From Deltaproteobacteria bacterium (GTDB lineage Bacteria > Desulfobacterota > DSM-4660 > Desulfatiglandales > B25-G16), in contig CP070752.1 of the NCBI GenBank assembly GCA_020348625.1, positions 2,514,706 to 2,539,845 of the forward strand: a stretch of 25,140 nt of DNA, in the 5' to 3' direction. Under the pieces are notes generated by a model. The model was given only the letters and a program-made list of their open reading frames with translations. It had not been told where the DNA came from and searched no databases. The position numbers and the translations under genes were made by a program. Positions 8,591 through 16,351 of this stretch are shown in pieces. The first letter of the stretch is position 1, and each line of letters opens with the position of its first letter.

Positions 8591-9571
8591 TCAGCGAAAG
8601 GGCCAATTCCTAAAATAGAGCCTGATCTTCAGCCAGCTGCCGGCGAGCCCCAATGGTTCAAAAATCATCACAACAATAACAGTGGCCCCGTAGATCACGG
8701 GGACCAGCTCCTTGTACTCGTTGAATATAAACGGGATCAAGATCACAAATGCCGAACCAAAGATGCCCCCTTCTACTAACGCAAGCCCCCCAATAATAAC
8801 AGCAATGAACATGGTAATGGTTTCCAAAAAGGTGAACATCTGGGGCTCTAGAAACCCCAAAAACATACCATACAGGGCTCCGTGAACACCTGTGTAGAAA
8901 GAGCTGATTGCAAAAGACATGAGTTTGTATTGGGTGAGGTTGACGCCCAATACCTCGGCTGCAATCTCGTTGTCCCGCACGGCAACAAAAGCCCTCCCCA
9001 GATAGGACGAAATAAGATTATAGCTCAGCAGCGTAAAACAAAGCCCCACGATGAGCGTGAAATAGTACGTTGACAGCTCTCTTGAAAGGCCAATAAAGGG
9101 CTTCAGTTTTGGGACAATCATCCCCATACGACCGCCGGAAAGAAACTCATACGCGGTAAAGAGCTGGTACACTGCTATCCCGAAGCCGAGGGTCACGATC
9201 GCCAGATACGGGCCCTTGAGCCTGAGCGAAGGGAAGCCAACAAGCACGCCGAAAAGGCCGGCCACCAAACCCGCTCCCAGTAGCCCTGCTAAAAGAGGTA
9301 CCCCTGCCCTCGAAAGATGGCCAAAGCTAAACGCTCCGATCGCCAAGAAACCTGCCTGCCCAAGGGAAATCTGGCCGGTGTAGCCGATGAGTATGTTTTG
9401 ACCTTGTACCCCGATGGAATAAATAAATATCAGCGTTGCTACATAAAGCAAATCCTCACCGGTAAACCAGGGCAGAAGGATCAGGAAAAGCACCAGAAGA
9501 CCGACCCAAAACCCTTTCCAGGGCTTATCAATGAGTCTCAGTTCCTCTTTATAGCTTTCTACTAGGTCCAT
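8591..9571 (-). CDS. livM: LivM-type ABC transporter permease
   Basis: A 326-residue multi-pass permease. After a charged 20-residue N-terminus comes a run of hydrophobic segments. Family marks include 'GYTGQISLGQAGFLAIGAF' (GQISLGQA), 'LRLKGPYLAIVTLGFG' (LKGPYLAIVTLG) and the coupling-helix loop 'FVAVRDNEIAAEVLGVN', all standard for LivM. It ends with a short basic tail. It lies 59 bases after the acyl-CoA ligase and 17 bases before livH. The Shine-Dalgarno sequence is weak (AAGCGG), so translation may depend on the upstream genes. It pairs with LivH as the membrane channel of the importer. Confidence 0.92.
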   Translation of the reverse strand: MDLVESYKEELRLIDKPWKGFWVGLLVLFLILLPWFTGEDLLYVATLIFIYSIGVQGQNILIGYTGQISLGQAGFLAIGAFSFGHLSRAGVPLLAGLLGAGLVAGLFGVLVGFPSLRLKGPYLAIVTLGFGIAVYQLFTAYEFLSGGRMGMIVPKLKPFIGLSRELSTYYFTLIVGLCFTLLSYNLISSYLGRAFVAVRDNEIAAEVLGVNLTQYKLMSFAISSFYTGVHGALYGMFLGFLEPQMFTFLETITMFIAVIIGGLALVEGGIFGSAFVILIPFIFNEYKELVPVIYGATVIVVMIFEPLGLAGSWLKIRLYFRNWPFR

Positions 9572-9630
9572 CGCCGCTTAGTAATCACGTCATCTTGATT
9601 TGTACGCGAGGCACCACGAGATCCAGGCAC

Positions 9631-11433
9631 CTATTGTCGGTACATCGATTCGATCAAATCCTTATATTGCTTTTCCAGGTTCGCCCTTTTCACTTTCTGC
9701 GTGGGGGTGACGTCCCCATCCTCCGCATAGAACCGCCGTGGTATCATGGCGAACTTCTTAATGGCCTCAACCCTGGCAAGGGTCTTATTAACCTCGTTCA
9801 CGTCCTTATCGATCAGCTTCTTGATCTCGGCGTTTTGAGTCAAATCGGAAAAGGTGGTAAAGGGAATCCTCTTGTCCTGTGCATATTTCATCAAATTTTC
9901 TTCATCAATAAGGATGAGCGCAGTGAGGTACTTGCGGCCATCCCCAATAACAACCGCATCCTGAATGTAGGTGCTAAACTTCAATTTGTTCTCGATGAAC
10001 TCAGGAGTAACGTTCTTGCCTCCTGAGGTGACGATAATATCCTTCTTTCGTCCGATGATCCTGAGATGCCCTTCATCAATGGCTCCCAGATCGCCCGTGT
10101 GTAACCATCCTCCTGCAAGCGTTTCTTGAGTTAACTCGGGGTTCTTGAAGTATCCCTTGAAAACTCCGGATCCTCGAGCAAGAATCTCTCCATCCTCGGC
10201 TATCTTCATCTCCAGCCCCGGAAGCGCTTCCCCCACGTACCCATACCGTGGCTGCCTATCAAGCCTTTGAAGGGCAATAATACCGGTTGACTCAGTCTGC
10301 CCATAACCATCCCTCAGGGGAATACCGAGTACATTAAAAAACTCGAACAGCTCCCGCGAAGCGGCGGCGGCTGAACAAAGGGCCCATCTGATGCGCTCAA
10401 AGCCCAGCTGGCGCTTGAGGTGGTACAGAACACCCCAGTACGCCATGAAGTAAAGAATGCGCCACAACATGACAGGGCCGGAATCGGACTTGGCCTTCAG
10501 GTACTGTCGCGCTACACGAAAACTGAAACGATAGAGGAGTTTCTTGAGTAAGGTGGAATCGTCCATTCTTATTTCGATATTTGAGGCAAACTTCTCCCAA
10601 ATTCTCGGTACGCTTCCAAATATGGTGGGAGAAACCTCCCTGAGGTTAAGGGCCAAGGTATCCATGCTTTCCACGAAATTGACGGTCACGCCCGTGAACA
10701 TAGGCATAAAAACCGACACCAGATTCTCGTATATGTGAGCCAGGGGGAGATATGAAACTACCTCATCCTCTTCGCTAACGGGAATGACCTCAAGAAACGA
10801 CTGGGTTACCACAGAGATGTTGGCATGGGAGAGCAACGCGCCCTTTGGTCGACCTGTTGTACCTGAGGTGTAGATGATCATTGCAGTGTCGTTAAGCTTG
10901 AGAGAGCCAATTCTTTGATCAACAGCCTCGGGGTTCTTGCGACTATATTCTCGCGCCTTTGCCAAGAAATCGGAGAAAAACACAACCTGGGGATGCGCAT
11001 AACCCCAGAGACCTTTCTCATCCCAAACCACGATCTGCCCAATGCTCAGCTCGGGAAGAATCTCCAAGATCTTTTCCAGCTGTTCCTCATTTTCCGCGAA
11101 TATCAATTTCGATTCGGAGTGATTGACGATATATTTCACCTCATCTGTGGCAGAGGTGGGATAAATGCCACAGGTGCATCCCCCTGCGGCCATAATCCCT
11201 ACATGGCATATTAACCACTCGGGCCGGTTATCGCCTAAGATACAGGTGGTCGCTCCAGGGTCCACACCAGCAGCAACAAGGCCAGCAGCAACGGTGCGGA
11301 CCTGACTCCCATACTCATCCCACGTTACCTTCTGCCATATCCCGTAGTTTTTGTACCTGAGGGCCACACGTCCGGCGTGTCGCGAGGCTTGCTCAAAAAA
11401 GGCGCGGGGCAGCAGTTTGGCTTCAACCGCCAT
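9631..11433 (-). CDS. AMP-forming long-chain-type acyl-CoA synthetase
   Basis: A 600-residue adenylate-forming ligase that would activate a carboxylic acid with ATP and CoA, releasing AMP and pyrophosphate. The P-loop-like motif 'IYTSGTTGRPKGALLSH' (YTSGTTGRPKG), the 'LPLAHIYE' segment, 'GYGQTESTG' and 'LHTGDLGAIDEGHLRIIGRKKD' are all present, matching the FadD15/FAA-like long-chain subgroup. The ATG at 11433 shares one base with the LivF stop (TGATG) and has GGAGGAG six bases upstream, so it is chosen over an in-frame ATG at 11466. It is wedged between the ATPase and permease genes of the LIV-type importer, which argues that the ligase acts on the imported acid. Chain length or aromatic preference cannot be told from motifs alone. 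Confidence 0.93.
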   Translation of the reverse strand: MAVEAKLLPRAFFEQASRHAGRVALRYKNYGIWQKVTWDEYGSQVRTVAAGLVAAGVDPGATTCILGDNRPEWLICHVGIMAAGGCTCGIYPTSATDEVKYIVNHSESKLIFAENEEQLEKILEILPELSIGQIVVWDEKGLWGYAHPQVVFFSDFLAKAREYSRKNPEAVDQRIGSLKLNDTAMIIYTSGTTGRPKGALLSHANISVVTQSFLEVIPVSEEDEVVSYLPLAHIYENLVSVFMPMFTGVTVNFVESMDTLALNLREVSPTIFGSVPRIWEKFASNIEIRMDDSTLLKKLLYRFSFRVARQYLKAKSDSGPVMLWRILYFMAYWGVLYHLKRQLGFERIRWALCSAAAASRELFEFFNVLGIPLRDGYGQTESTGIIALQRLDRQPRYGYVGEALPGLEMKIAEDGEILARGSGVFKGYFKNPELTQETLAGGWLHTGDLGAIDEGHLRIIGRKKDIIVTSGGKNVTPEFIENKLKFSTYIQDAVVIGDGRKYLTALILIDEENLMKYAQDKRIPFTTFSDLTQNAEIKKLIDKDVNEVNKTLARVEAIKKFAMIPRRFYAEDGDVTPTQKVKRANLEKQYKDLIESMYRQ

Positions 11434-12206
11434 CACCATCTCCTCCGCTTGGCATAAAACCGCCATCCTTTCTCTGAGGTCTCTTCTTGACTTATACCAA
11501 GGTAGAGCTCCTGCACATTTTCATTTTCCTTTAGATCCTGTGAACTCCCCTCAAGCATAATTCTTCCGGCCTCCATGATGTATCCGTAATCGGCGATATC
11601 GAGGGCCATTCGTGCGTTCTGTTCTACCAGCAGGATCGTCATATCCCTCTTGCTGACTTTGTAAAGCGTGTCGTACACATAACGGGCAACCAGAGGGGCC
11701 AAACCCAACGATGGCTCATCCAAAAGCAAGAGCTGCGGCCTTCGAAGGAGGGCTCGAGCCATAGCCAGCATCTGTTGTTCTCCGCCGGAAAGGGTTTCCG
11801 CCTGTTGTTCACTGCGATCCTTCAGGATGGGAAAGAGGGCGAAGATGGACTCCAGATCGTCGCTCACCGCTTTTCCCCTTCGTCCCCAACATCCTAGGTC
11901 CAGGTTTTCTCTCACCGTTAACTCTCGAAAAAGCCCTCGGTCTTCAGGGACATACACAATTCCCAGTGCAGATATGCGTTCAGGCGCCAATCCGCTTATC
12001 CTGCGGCCCATGAAATCTATCTGGCCCTTCTTCGGCTGATCTTTCAACAATCCTGCAATGGTCTTTAATAACGTAGTCTTACCGGCTCCATTCGGGCCCA
12101 GCACAGTGAATATCTCCTTTTCCTTGATTTCCAGGGAAATCCCCTGAAGTGCATAGATCCGGTCGAAATAGAGCGTTTCAATGCTCTTTATCGTAAGCAG
12201 GGCCAT
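11433..12206 (-). CDS. livF: LivF-type ABC transporter ATPase
   Basis: A 257-residue ATPase. Walker A is GPNGAGKT at 37-44, the ABC signature is 'LSGGEQQMLAMARAL' and Walker B is 'LLLLDEPSLGL', followed by 'LVEQNA' where LivF proteins carry the switch region. The ATG shares one base with the LivG stop (TAATG). The protein is about 20 residues longer than typical LivF; the extra C-terminal tail is basic (YAKRRRW) and its codons contain the Shine-Dalgarno sequence for the ligase gene. It would pair with LivG to drive the importer. Confidence 0.93.
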   Translation of the reverse strand: MALLTIKSIETLYFDRIYALQGISLEIKEKEIFTVLGPNGAGKTTLLKTIAGLLKDQPKKGQIDFMGRRISGLAPERISALGIVYVPEDRGLFRELTVRENLDLGCWGRRGKAVSDDLESIFALFPILKDRSEQQAETLSGGEQQMLAMARALLRRPQLLLLDEPSLGLAPLVARYVYDTLYKVSKRDMTILLVEQNARMALDIADYGYIMEAGRIMLEGSSQDLKENENVQELYLGISQEETSEKGWRFYAKRRRW

Positions 12207-12961
12207 TACCGTTCACCCACATAGGCACGGATCACCTCAGAATTCTGCTGAACCTCTGCAGGACTCCCCTCCGCTATCTTCCTTCCGAAATTGAACGCAA
12301 CCATTCTGTCAGCAAGTCTTGAGACAATCCGGAGGTCGTGCTCAATAATCAATATGGCAAACCTGTATCGTCCCCTGATCTCTCTGACCAAATAGGCAAC
12401 GCGTCCTTTTTCCTCTGCAGTTAGTCCGGCAACGGGCTCATCAAGCAACAACAGCCTCGGGTCCATGACCACGGCGCGGCCCAACTCAACTCTCTTTTGG
12501 ACTCCATAGGGACAATCAACTACTCGGGCTTCTCGGTATGCTTGTAGATCCAGAAAATCAATGATCTCCTCCACCCGCTCCCGGTGGACTAACTCTTCTT
12601 TTCGGAGTCTCAAGAAGGCATGCATCGGGTTCTTCCGAAACCTGATGTGTCTGCCTAACATCAGATTGTCCAAAACGGACATGTTATTGAAGAGACGGAT
12701 ATTCTGAAAGGTTCGAGCAATACCCTTTTGGGAGATGAGATCAGGGGAGAGCCTCAAGAGGCTCTCCTCCCGGAAAATAATCTGTCCTTGATCTGGCCTG
12801 TATACCCCCGATATGCAATTGAACATGGTAGTCTTGCCGGAACCGTTGGGGCCTATGACGGCCAGAATCTCCTCCTGATCCATCTCAATGTCGACCCCAT
12901 CCAGGGCCTTGATCCCGCCAAAGGAGATGGCCAGATTACGAATGGACAACAGCTCTCCCAT
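12206..12961 (-). CDS. livG: LivG-type ABC transporter ATPase
   Basis: A 251-residue ATPase of the LivG family. Walker A is GPNGSGKT at 37-44, Walker B is 'LLLLDEPVAGL', and the H-loop is 'LIIEHDLRIV'. The ABC signature is unusual, 'YGVQKRVELGRA', in place of LSGGQ; LivG proteins commonly have 'LsYGqqRrLEIARAL', so this is a divergent form of that. The ATG at 12961 begins 4 bases after the stop of the substrate-binding protein. Neither it nor an upstream in-frame TTG (12982) has a convincing Shine-Dalgarno sequence, so translational coupling is likely. The stop overlaps the LivF start by one base. Confidence 0.92.
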   Translation of the reverse strand: MGELLSIRNLAISFGGIKALDGVDIEMDQEEILAVIGPNGSGKTTMFNCISGVYRPDQGQIIFREESLLRLSPDLISQKGIARTFQNIRLFNNMSVLDNLMLGRHIRFRKNPMHAFLRLRKEELVHRERVEEIIDFLDLQAYREARVVDCPYGVQKRVELGRAVVMDPRLLLLDEPVAGLTAEEKGRVAYLVREIRGRYRFAILIIEHDLRIVSRLADRMVAFNFGRKIAEGSPAEVQQNSEVIRAYVGER

Positions 12962-12965
12962 AGAA

Positions 12966-14162
12966 CTAGAATAGCGGATCAAAAATCATGAAGTCCGTAA
13001 TTGGTATGTGCTTTCCCTTTTCCGCATGGCACATCCGGATGGCATTGAGACCATGGTGCCGGTTCGGACCAAAGGTGATGGGAGCGCCCATGCCCTCGGG
13101 CCTGAATTGCTTGATGCTCATCATGGCCTCCACGAAGCTCTCTCTCGTGAGGTTCCGTCCAGCCCTCTGAAGGCCTTCAGCTATGAGCATCGTCGTCGTA
13201 GCACCGGTTACGCCCAAGAACTTAAGCCCAGCCAGTTTCGGCTGATTCTTTAAGAGAACGTCGAGCACCTTCTGTGCCTCCGCCTCAACACCGGGCATGG
13301 CAACATTGCCGGAGGCCGCGGGGTATGCCCCCTCCCAAAGCTCGCCGGCAATCTTATACATGAGTGGGTCTCCGAGCGGATTGGCGGTAAAGAGCTTCGG
13401 CTTATACCCCACCTTGGCCATCTCTCTGATGATCAAAGATGCCTGGGTGGGTGCACCATAAATGACTACGGCCTCGGCGCCTGTCCCTTTGAGCTTCAGT
13501 GCATGGCTTCCCAAGGCCCGATCAGTCAGTTCAAAGGGGACGAATCCGACAAACTCGACCTCTCCTGAGAGATGTTTCATTGCCTTCTCAATACCGAGCT
13601 TTGCCGATTTGCCCCAATCATCATTCTGGCCAAAAAGGGCAATTTTTTTGAGACCCAGCTGATACACCGCAAAATTGGTTATGGCCTCCGCCTCATCAAT
13701 GTAGTCGGGGTAGGCAATAAACAGGTGCCGCATTTGCGCCGAGGGCACATCGACCCAAATCCTTGGGTTTGCATGGATATGAACGACCGGGATCTTGTTT
13801 TCCAGAAGAAAATCCTTGCTCGCATTCGCCGTAGCCGACCCGATAACGCAACCGTATGCAAGCACATCATTCTTCATCTCCGTCAGGTTTGCCAGAGCAC
13901 GGCTGGGATTATACCCGTCATCCTTTATGACAATTTTTATTTTTCTCCCGTGGATGCCCCCTTGGTCGTTAATATACTTGGCCCATGCAGCATTGCCCAG
14001 ATACATGGCGCTCCATAAAGCCGCAGGCCCTGACATGGGGCAGGTCATACCGATGGCTACTTCATCGTCCGTCACTCCTGGTGTTTCGGGCCCGGCACAT
14101 ACCAAAGCCGGGAGTGCAAGACACACAACCAGAAAAACTGTCAGATACAGATATCTCTTCAT
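12966..14162 (-). CDS. Periplasmic substrate-binding protein of LIV-type ABC importer
   Basis: A 398-residue type I periplasmic binding protein (Leu/Ile/Val-binding, LivK/AmiC-like superfamily). It starts with a signal peptide: basic MKR, a hydrophobic core and a probable signal peptidase I site after 'ALVCA', about residue 23. The mature protein opens with 'GVTDDEVAIGMTCPMSGPAA', the usual first strand and ligand loop of this family, and later has 'GIHGRKIKIVIKDDGYNP'. GGAGG sits seven bases before the ATG. It is the first gene of the minus-strand operon and delivers substrate to LivHMGF. Homologues in anaerobes are found with aromatic or fatty acid catabolism genes as well as amino acid systems; the ligase and beta-oxidation gene downstream favour an organic acid here, but that is inference. 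Confidence 0.93.
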   Translation of the reverse strand: MKRYLYLTVFLVVCLALPALVCAGPETPGVTDDEVAIGMTCPMSGPAALWSAMYLGNAAWAKYINDQGGIHGRKIKIVIKDDGYNPSRALANLTEMKNDVLAYGCVIGSATANASKDFLLENKIPVVHIHANPRIWVDVPSAQMRHLFIAYPDYIDEAEAITNFAVYQLGLKKIALFGQNDDWGKSAKLGIEKAMKHLSGEVEFVGFVPFELTDRALGSHALKLKGTGAEAVVIYGAPTQASLIIREMAKVGYKPKLFTANPLGDPLMYKIAGELWEGAYPAASGNVAMPGVEAEAQKVLDVLLKNQPKLAGLKFLGVTGATTTMLIAEGLQRAGRNLTRESFVEAMMSIKQFRPEGMGAPITFGPNRHHGLNAIRMCHAEKGKHIPITDFMIFDPLF

Positions 14163-14335
14163 TTCAACCTCCTGAACAATAAAGGTTTAGGTTACGACCC
14201 AACAAAACGAATAAAAGAATCACCTCCTTTCTTCGGTGGATTTGCATATCATTCGTTCATTCCAGCCTAATCCAGAATATGGGGAATATCATCTCGGCAA
14301 ACAACCCCAAAGAGGATGTGTTATGATTGGTTTTT

Positions 14336-14464
14336 GTCATTGCGAGGAGAGCAGCGACGAAGCAATCATACAGCAATGCAATAGGTTGGAGATCGCTTCC
14401 CTACGCCCCGCCAACCGGCTGGCGAGCAAGTCGCGACGGCTTCCTTAGAATTGCGACACGGTCC
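14336..14464. repeat. Degenerate dispersed palindromic repeat (GTCATTGCGAGG type)
   Basis: The left part opens with GTCATTGCGAGGAGAG and continues to GACGAAGCAATC, the widely seen 'CATTGCGAGGAG...GACGAAGCAATC' interspersed repeat of many bacterial genomes. A matching 'GGAGATCGCTTCC' follows at 14388-14400, and a CGCCAACC/GGCTGGCG near-palindrome occupies 14409-14424. The right end (ATTGCGACACGGTC) is a diverged or rearranged terminus. It would be transcribed inside the long leader of the importer operon if the promoter at 14587-14602 is used. Recognition is from memory of the motif; no second copy lies in this window. Confidence 0.55.
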
Positions 14465-14586
14465 CAAAAGGGCAGCTTGGACCACCCTTACCTCCTTTTT
14501 GCCTCTCTGGCGGTCTCCCCGCGGAAAACATCACCGTCGAGACACTGGTGACGAATGGGAACAGTCAGCACCCAGAGCTAGTATTG

Positions 14587-14602
14587 TGCAAGATAAATGC
14601 CG
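14587..14602 (-). promoter_or_regulatory. Candidate sigma-54 promoter of the importer operon
   Basis: The minus strand reads CGGCAT-TTATC-TTGCA with GG and GC 12 bases apart. It aligns without gaps to the sites at 1833-1848 and 24667-24682, sharing the -12 context TTGCA(C/T)AA and, with the latter, an upstream CTGGCACGGCA. The -24 box has T where C is usual. Predicted start near 14576 gives a leader of about 410 bases before the binding-protein gene, which is long. Confidence 0.5.
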
Positions 14603-14958
14603 TGCCAGCGTCCCGCGAAGAACACGGCTCAACTCACCCGGCCTTCCACTGCACCGTAATGTAATGCAACTCATTGAAATCAAAAAACATGATTGTAGAT
14701 CCGGAACACTACTTTCCATTTCTTTGAGATGCCTCGTGAAATATAGATACCGATTTTACTCATTACGGAAGGCCGTTTCAGCAATTATCCGAGCACAAAT
14801 CCCAGCCCAAAACACAATATACCGTCTCCAAGAATCGAAATATTGTGCACGGGGCCTCCTAGCATCAACCGTGCTGTGAGGCACTCTTTTCTGCCGTTAG
14901 TTATGAAGCGCATGCTATACCGAACGTTGAACTCAGAACGGTTTTCAAGTTGATGCTA

Positions 14959-14974
14959 TGGCATGCTTTTGGCA
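14959..14974 (+). promoter_or_regulatory. Weak candidate sigma-54 promoter of the beta-oxidation operon
   Basis: TGGCAT-GCTTT-TGGCA keeps the GG and GC 12 bases apart. It deviates from TTGCA by one base and from TGGCAC by one. It would start transcription near 14986, about 165 bases before the acyl-CoA dehydrogenase start. The match is weaker than the three minus-strand sites and lacks their shared flanks. Confidence 0.3.
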
Positions 14975-14980
14975 GGTACA

Positions 14981-15004
14981 CATGGCATTGCCAGTCATGC
15001 CATG
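14981..15004. promoter_or_regulatory. Inverted repeat upstream of the beta-oxidation operon
   Basis: CATGGCAT and ATGCCATG form perfect 8-bp arms around an 8-base centre (TGCCAGTC). The geometry, 24 bases with half-site centres 16 bases apart, suits a dimeric repressor such as a TetR or FadR-like protein, or alternatively an RNA hairpin in the leader. It lies about 150 bases before the first gene. No T-run follows, so it is not a terminator. Confidence 0.4.
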
Positions 15005-15151
15005 ACATTCCCGTGCTCGTTAGAATTCCGTCTTTGAAGCATTTTCTGGAAAGTACAACCATCATCGCGCGCAAGACCGGGCGCGGAAAAACTAAGGCGA
15101 TGATCCGAAATGTCAAGAAACCGGAATACGCCATAGTTGAGGAGCAAGATA

Positions 15152-16294
15152 ATGGATTTCGAACTGAGCAAAGAACACAAGGACATCATAAATGCCGCTC
15201 GCGAGTTTGCCGTGGGGGAGTTTACGGATCGCGCCCAAGAGTTGGACCGCGACGAAACCTTTGATCCCCAACTCTGGAAAAAGGCATGCGAACTGGGCTT
15301 TGTAGGTATGTACATTCCGGAGGAATACGGGGGCTCCGGTATGGGTCTGCTGGAGTGTTCCTTGGTAATGGAGGAGTTTTGGGCAGTGGATGCCGGCATT
15401 GGGGCTGCCGTAATTGCCCCTATCTTCGGTGCTGACATCATCAATTTGTATGGGACCGAGGAACAAAAAAGGAAGTATCTGGCTCCTCTTGCTGAGGGAC
15501 GGGCAATTATGGGAGCAGCCATAACCGAGCCTGATGCAGGCTCAGATGTCACCGCTGCCACCACGACTGCAATCAAGGATGGCGAAGTCTACATCATCAA
15601 TGGCTCCAAGATGTTCATCACCAACGGGAGCATCGCCGATTTCATTATTGTATTCTGCCAAACCGATCCCGAGAACCCCGACAGGCACAGGCGGCACAGC
15701 TGGATTGTTGTGAAGACGGACTCAGAGGGATTCGAGGCAAATAAGCTGCATGGAAAACTCGGAATCCGTGCCTGCGACACTGCAGAGCTTTCCTTCTCCA
15801 ATGTGAGGGTTCCGGTGGGGAACCTTGTGGGCAAGGAAGGCGCCGGCTTCAAAGAACTGATGGTTTTTTTCGACATGAGCAGGATCGTCGTGGCCGCCAT
15901 GGGCGTCGGCATTGCCAGGGCAGCCCTTGAGGAATCCATAAAGCATACCAAGAAAAGACACCAGTTCGGCATGTCCCTGGCAACCTTCCAGATTACCCAG
16001 TTCAAGCTTGCCGAGATGGCCACCAAGATCAAGGCAGCTCGCAACCTTTACTACGAGGCTGCATGGAAGGCCGACAATGGCATGCTCGATCCAGAGCTCG
16101 TAGCCATGGCTAAGTGGTATGCGGGCAAGACGGCGGTCCAGTGTGCCGATGAGGCATTGCAGATGCACGGTGGGTATGGCTTTTTGGATGAATACAAGGT
16201 CCAGCGCCTCTACCGCGACGCCAAGATCGTTGAGATCTACGAGGGTACCACGGAGATCGAAAAACTTATCATCGCCCGGGGCCTGCTCAAATAA
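15152..16294 (+). CDS. Acyl-CoA dehydrogenase
   Basis: A 380-residue flavoprotein dehydrogenase making the 2,3-double bond of an acyl-CoA, the first step of beta-oxidation. Family signatures are 'AAITEPDAGSDV' for FAD/substrate binding, 'MFITNGSIADF', 'RIVVAAMGVGIARAAL', and near the C-terminus 'MHGGYGFLDEY' followed by 'YRDAKIVEIYEGTTEI', where E364 of the YEGT motif is at the position of the catalytic base of medium-chain enzymes. The ATG at 15152 has GAGGAG seven bases upstream; an in-frame TTG at 15137 overlaps that site and is rejected. It is the first gene of an operon with a FadN-type fusion and a thiolase. No electron-transfer flavoprotein genes lie in the window. Substrate range is not readable; a butyryl/short-chain-like enzyme is plausible. 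Confidence 0.94.
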   Translation: MDFELSKEHKDIINAAREFAVGEFTDRAQELDRDETFDPQLWKKACELGFVGMYIPEEYGGSGMGLLECSLVMEEFWAVDAGIGAAVIAPIFGADIINLYGTEEQKRKYLAPLAEGRAIMGAAITEPDAGSDVTAATTTAIKDGEVYIINGSKMFITNGSIADFIIVFCQTDPENPDRHRRHSWIVVKTDSEGFEANKLHGKLGIRACDTAELSFSNVRVPVGNLVGKEGAGFKELMVFFDMSRIVVAAMGVGIARAALEESIKHTKKRHQFGMSLATFQITQFKLAEMATKIKAARNLYYEAAWKADNGMLDPELVAMAKWYAGKTAVQCADEALQMHGGYGFLDEYKVQRLYRDAKIVEIYEGTTEIEKLIIARGLLK

Positions 16295-16351
16295 GCGCCG
16301 CGGTGTTTGTGGGTGACGTTGCGCGGCGTAACCTATCGTAAGGAGGATGTT

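Larger units (their letters stand above)
14163..15151. other. Long divergent intergenic region, no supported gene
   Basis: These 989 bases separate the importer operon (minus) from the beta-oxidation operon (plus). Open frames inside, the longest 142 codons at 14451-14879 on plus, have low-complexity basic translations, no recognisable domain and no good ribosome site, so I do not call them. The region holds a degenerate dispersed repeat near 14336-14464, a candidate sigma-54 promoter on each strand (14587-14602 minus, 14959-14974 plus), an octamer TTGTGCAC at 14843-14850 that matches half of the inverted repeat beside the activator gene, and an inverted repeat at 14981-15004. Confidence 0.7.

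Noticed and set aside
12966..14162. Lipoprotein signal in the substrate-binding protein
   Set aside because: The cysteine near residue 22 is preceded by L-V rather than an Ala/Gly-rich lipobox, so signal peptidase I cleavage is more likely.
14451..14879. 142-codon open frame in the divergent intergenic region
   Set aside because: Basic, low-complexity translation, no good ribosome site, and its start overlaps the dispersed repeat.
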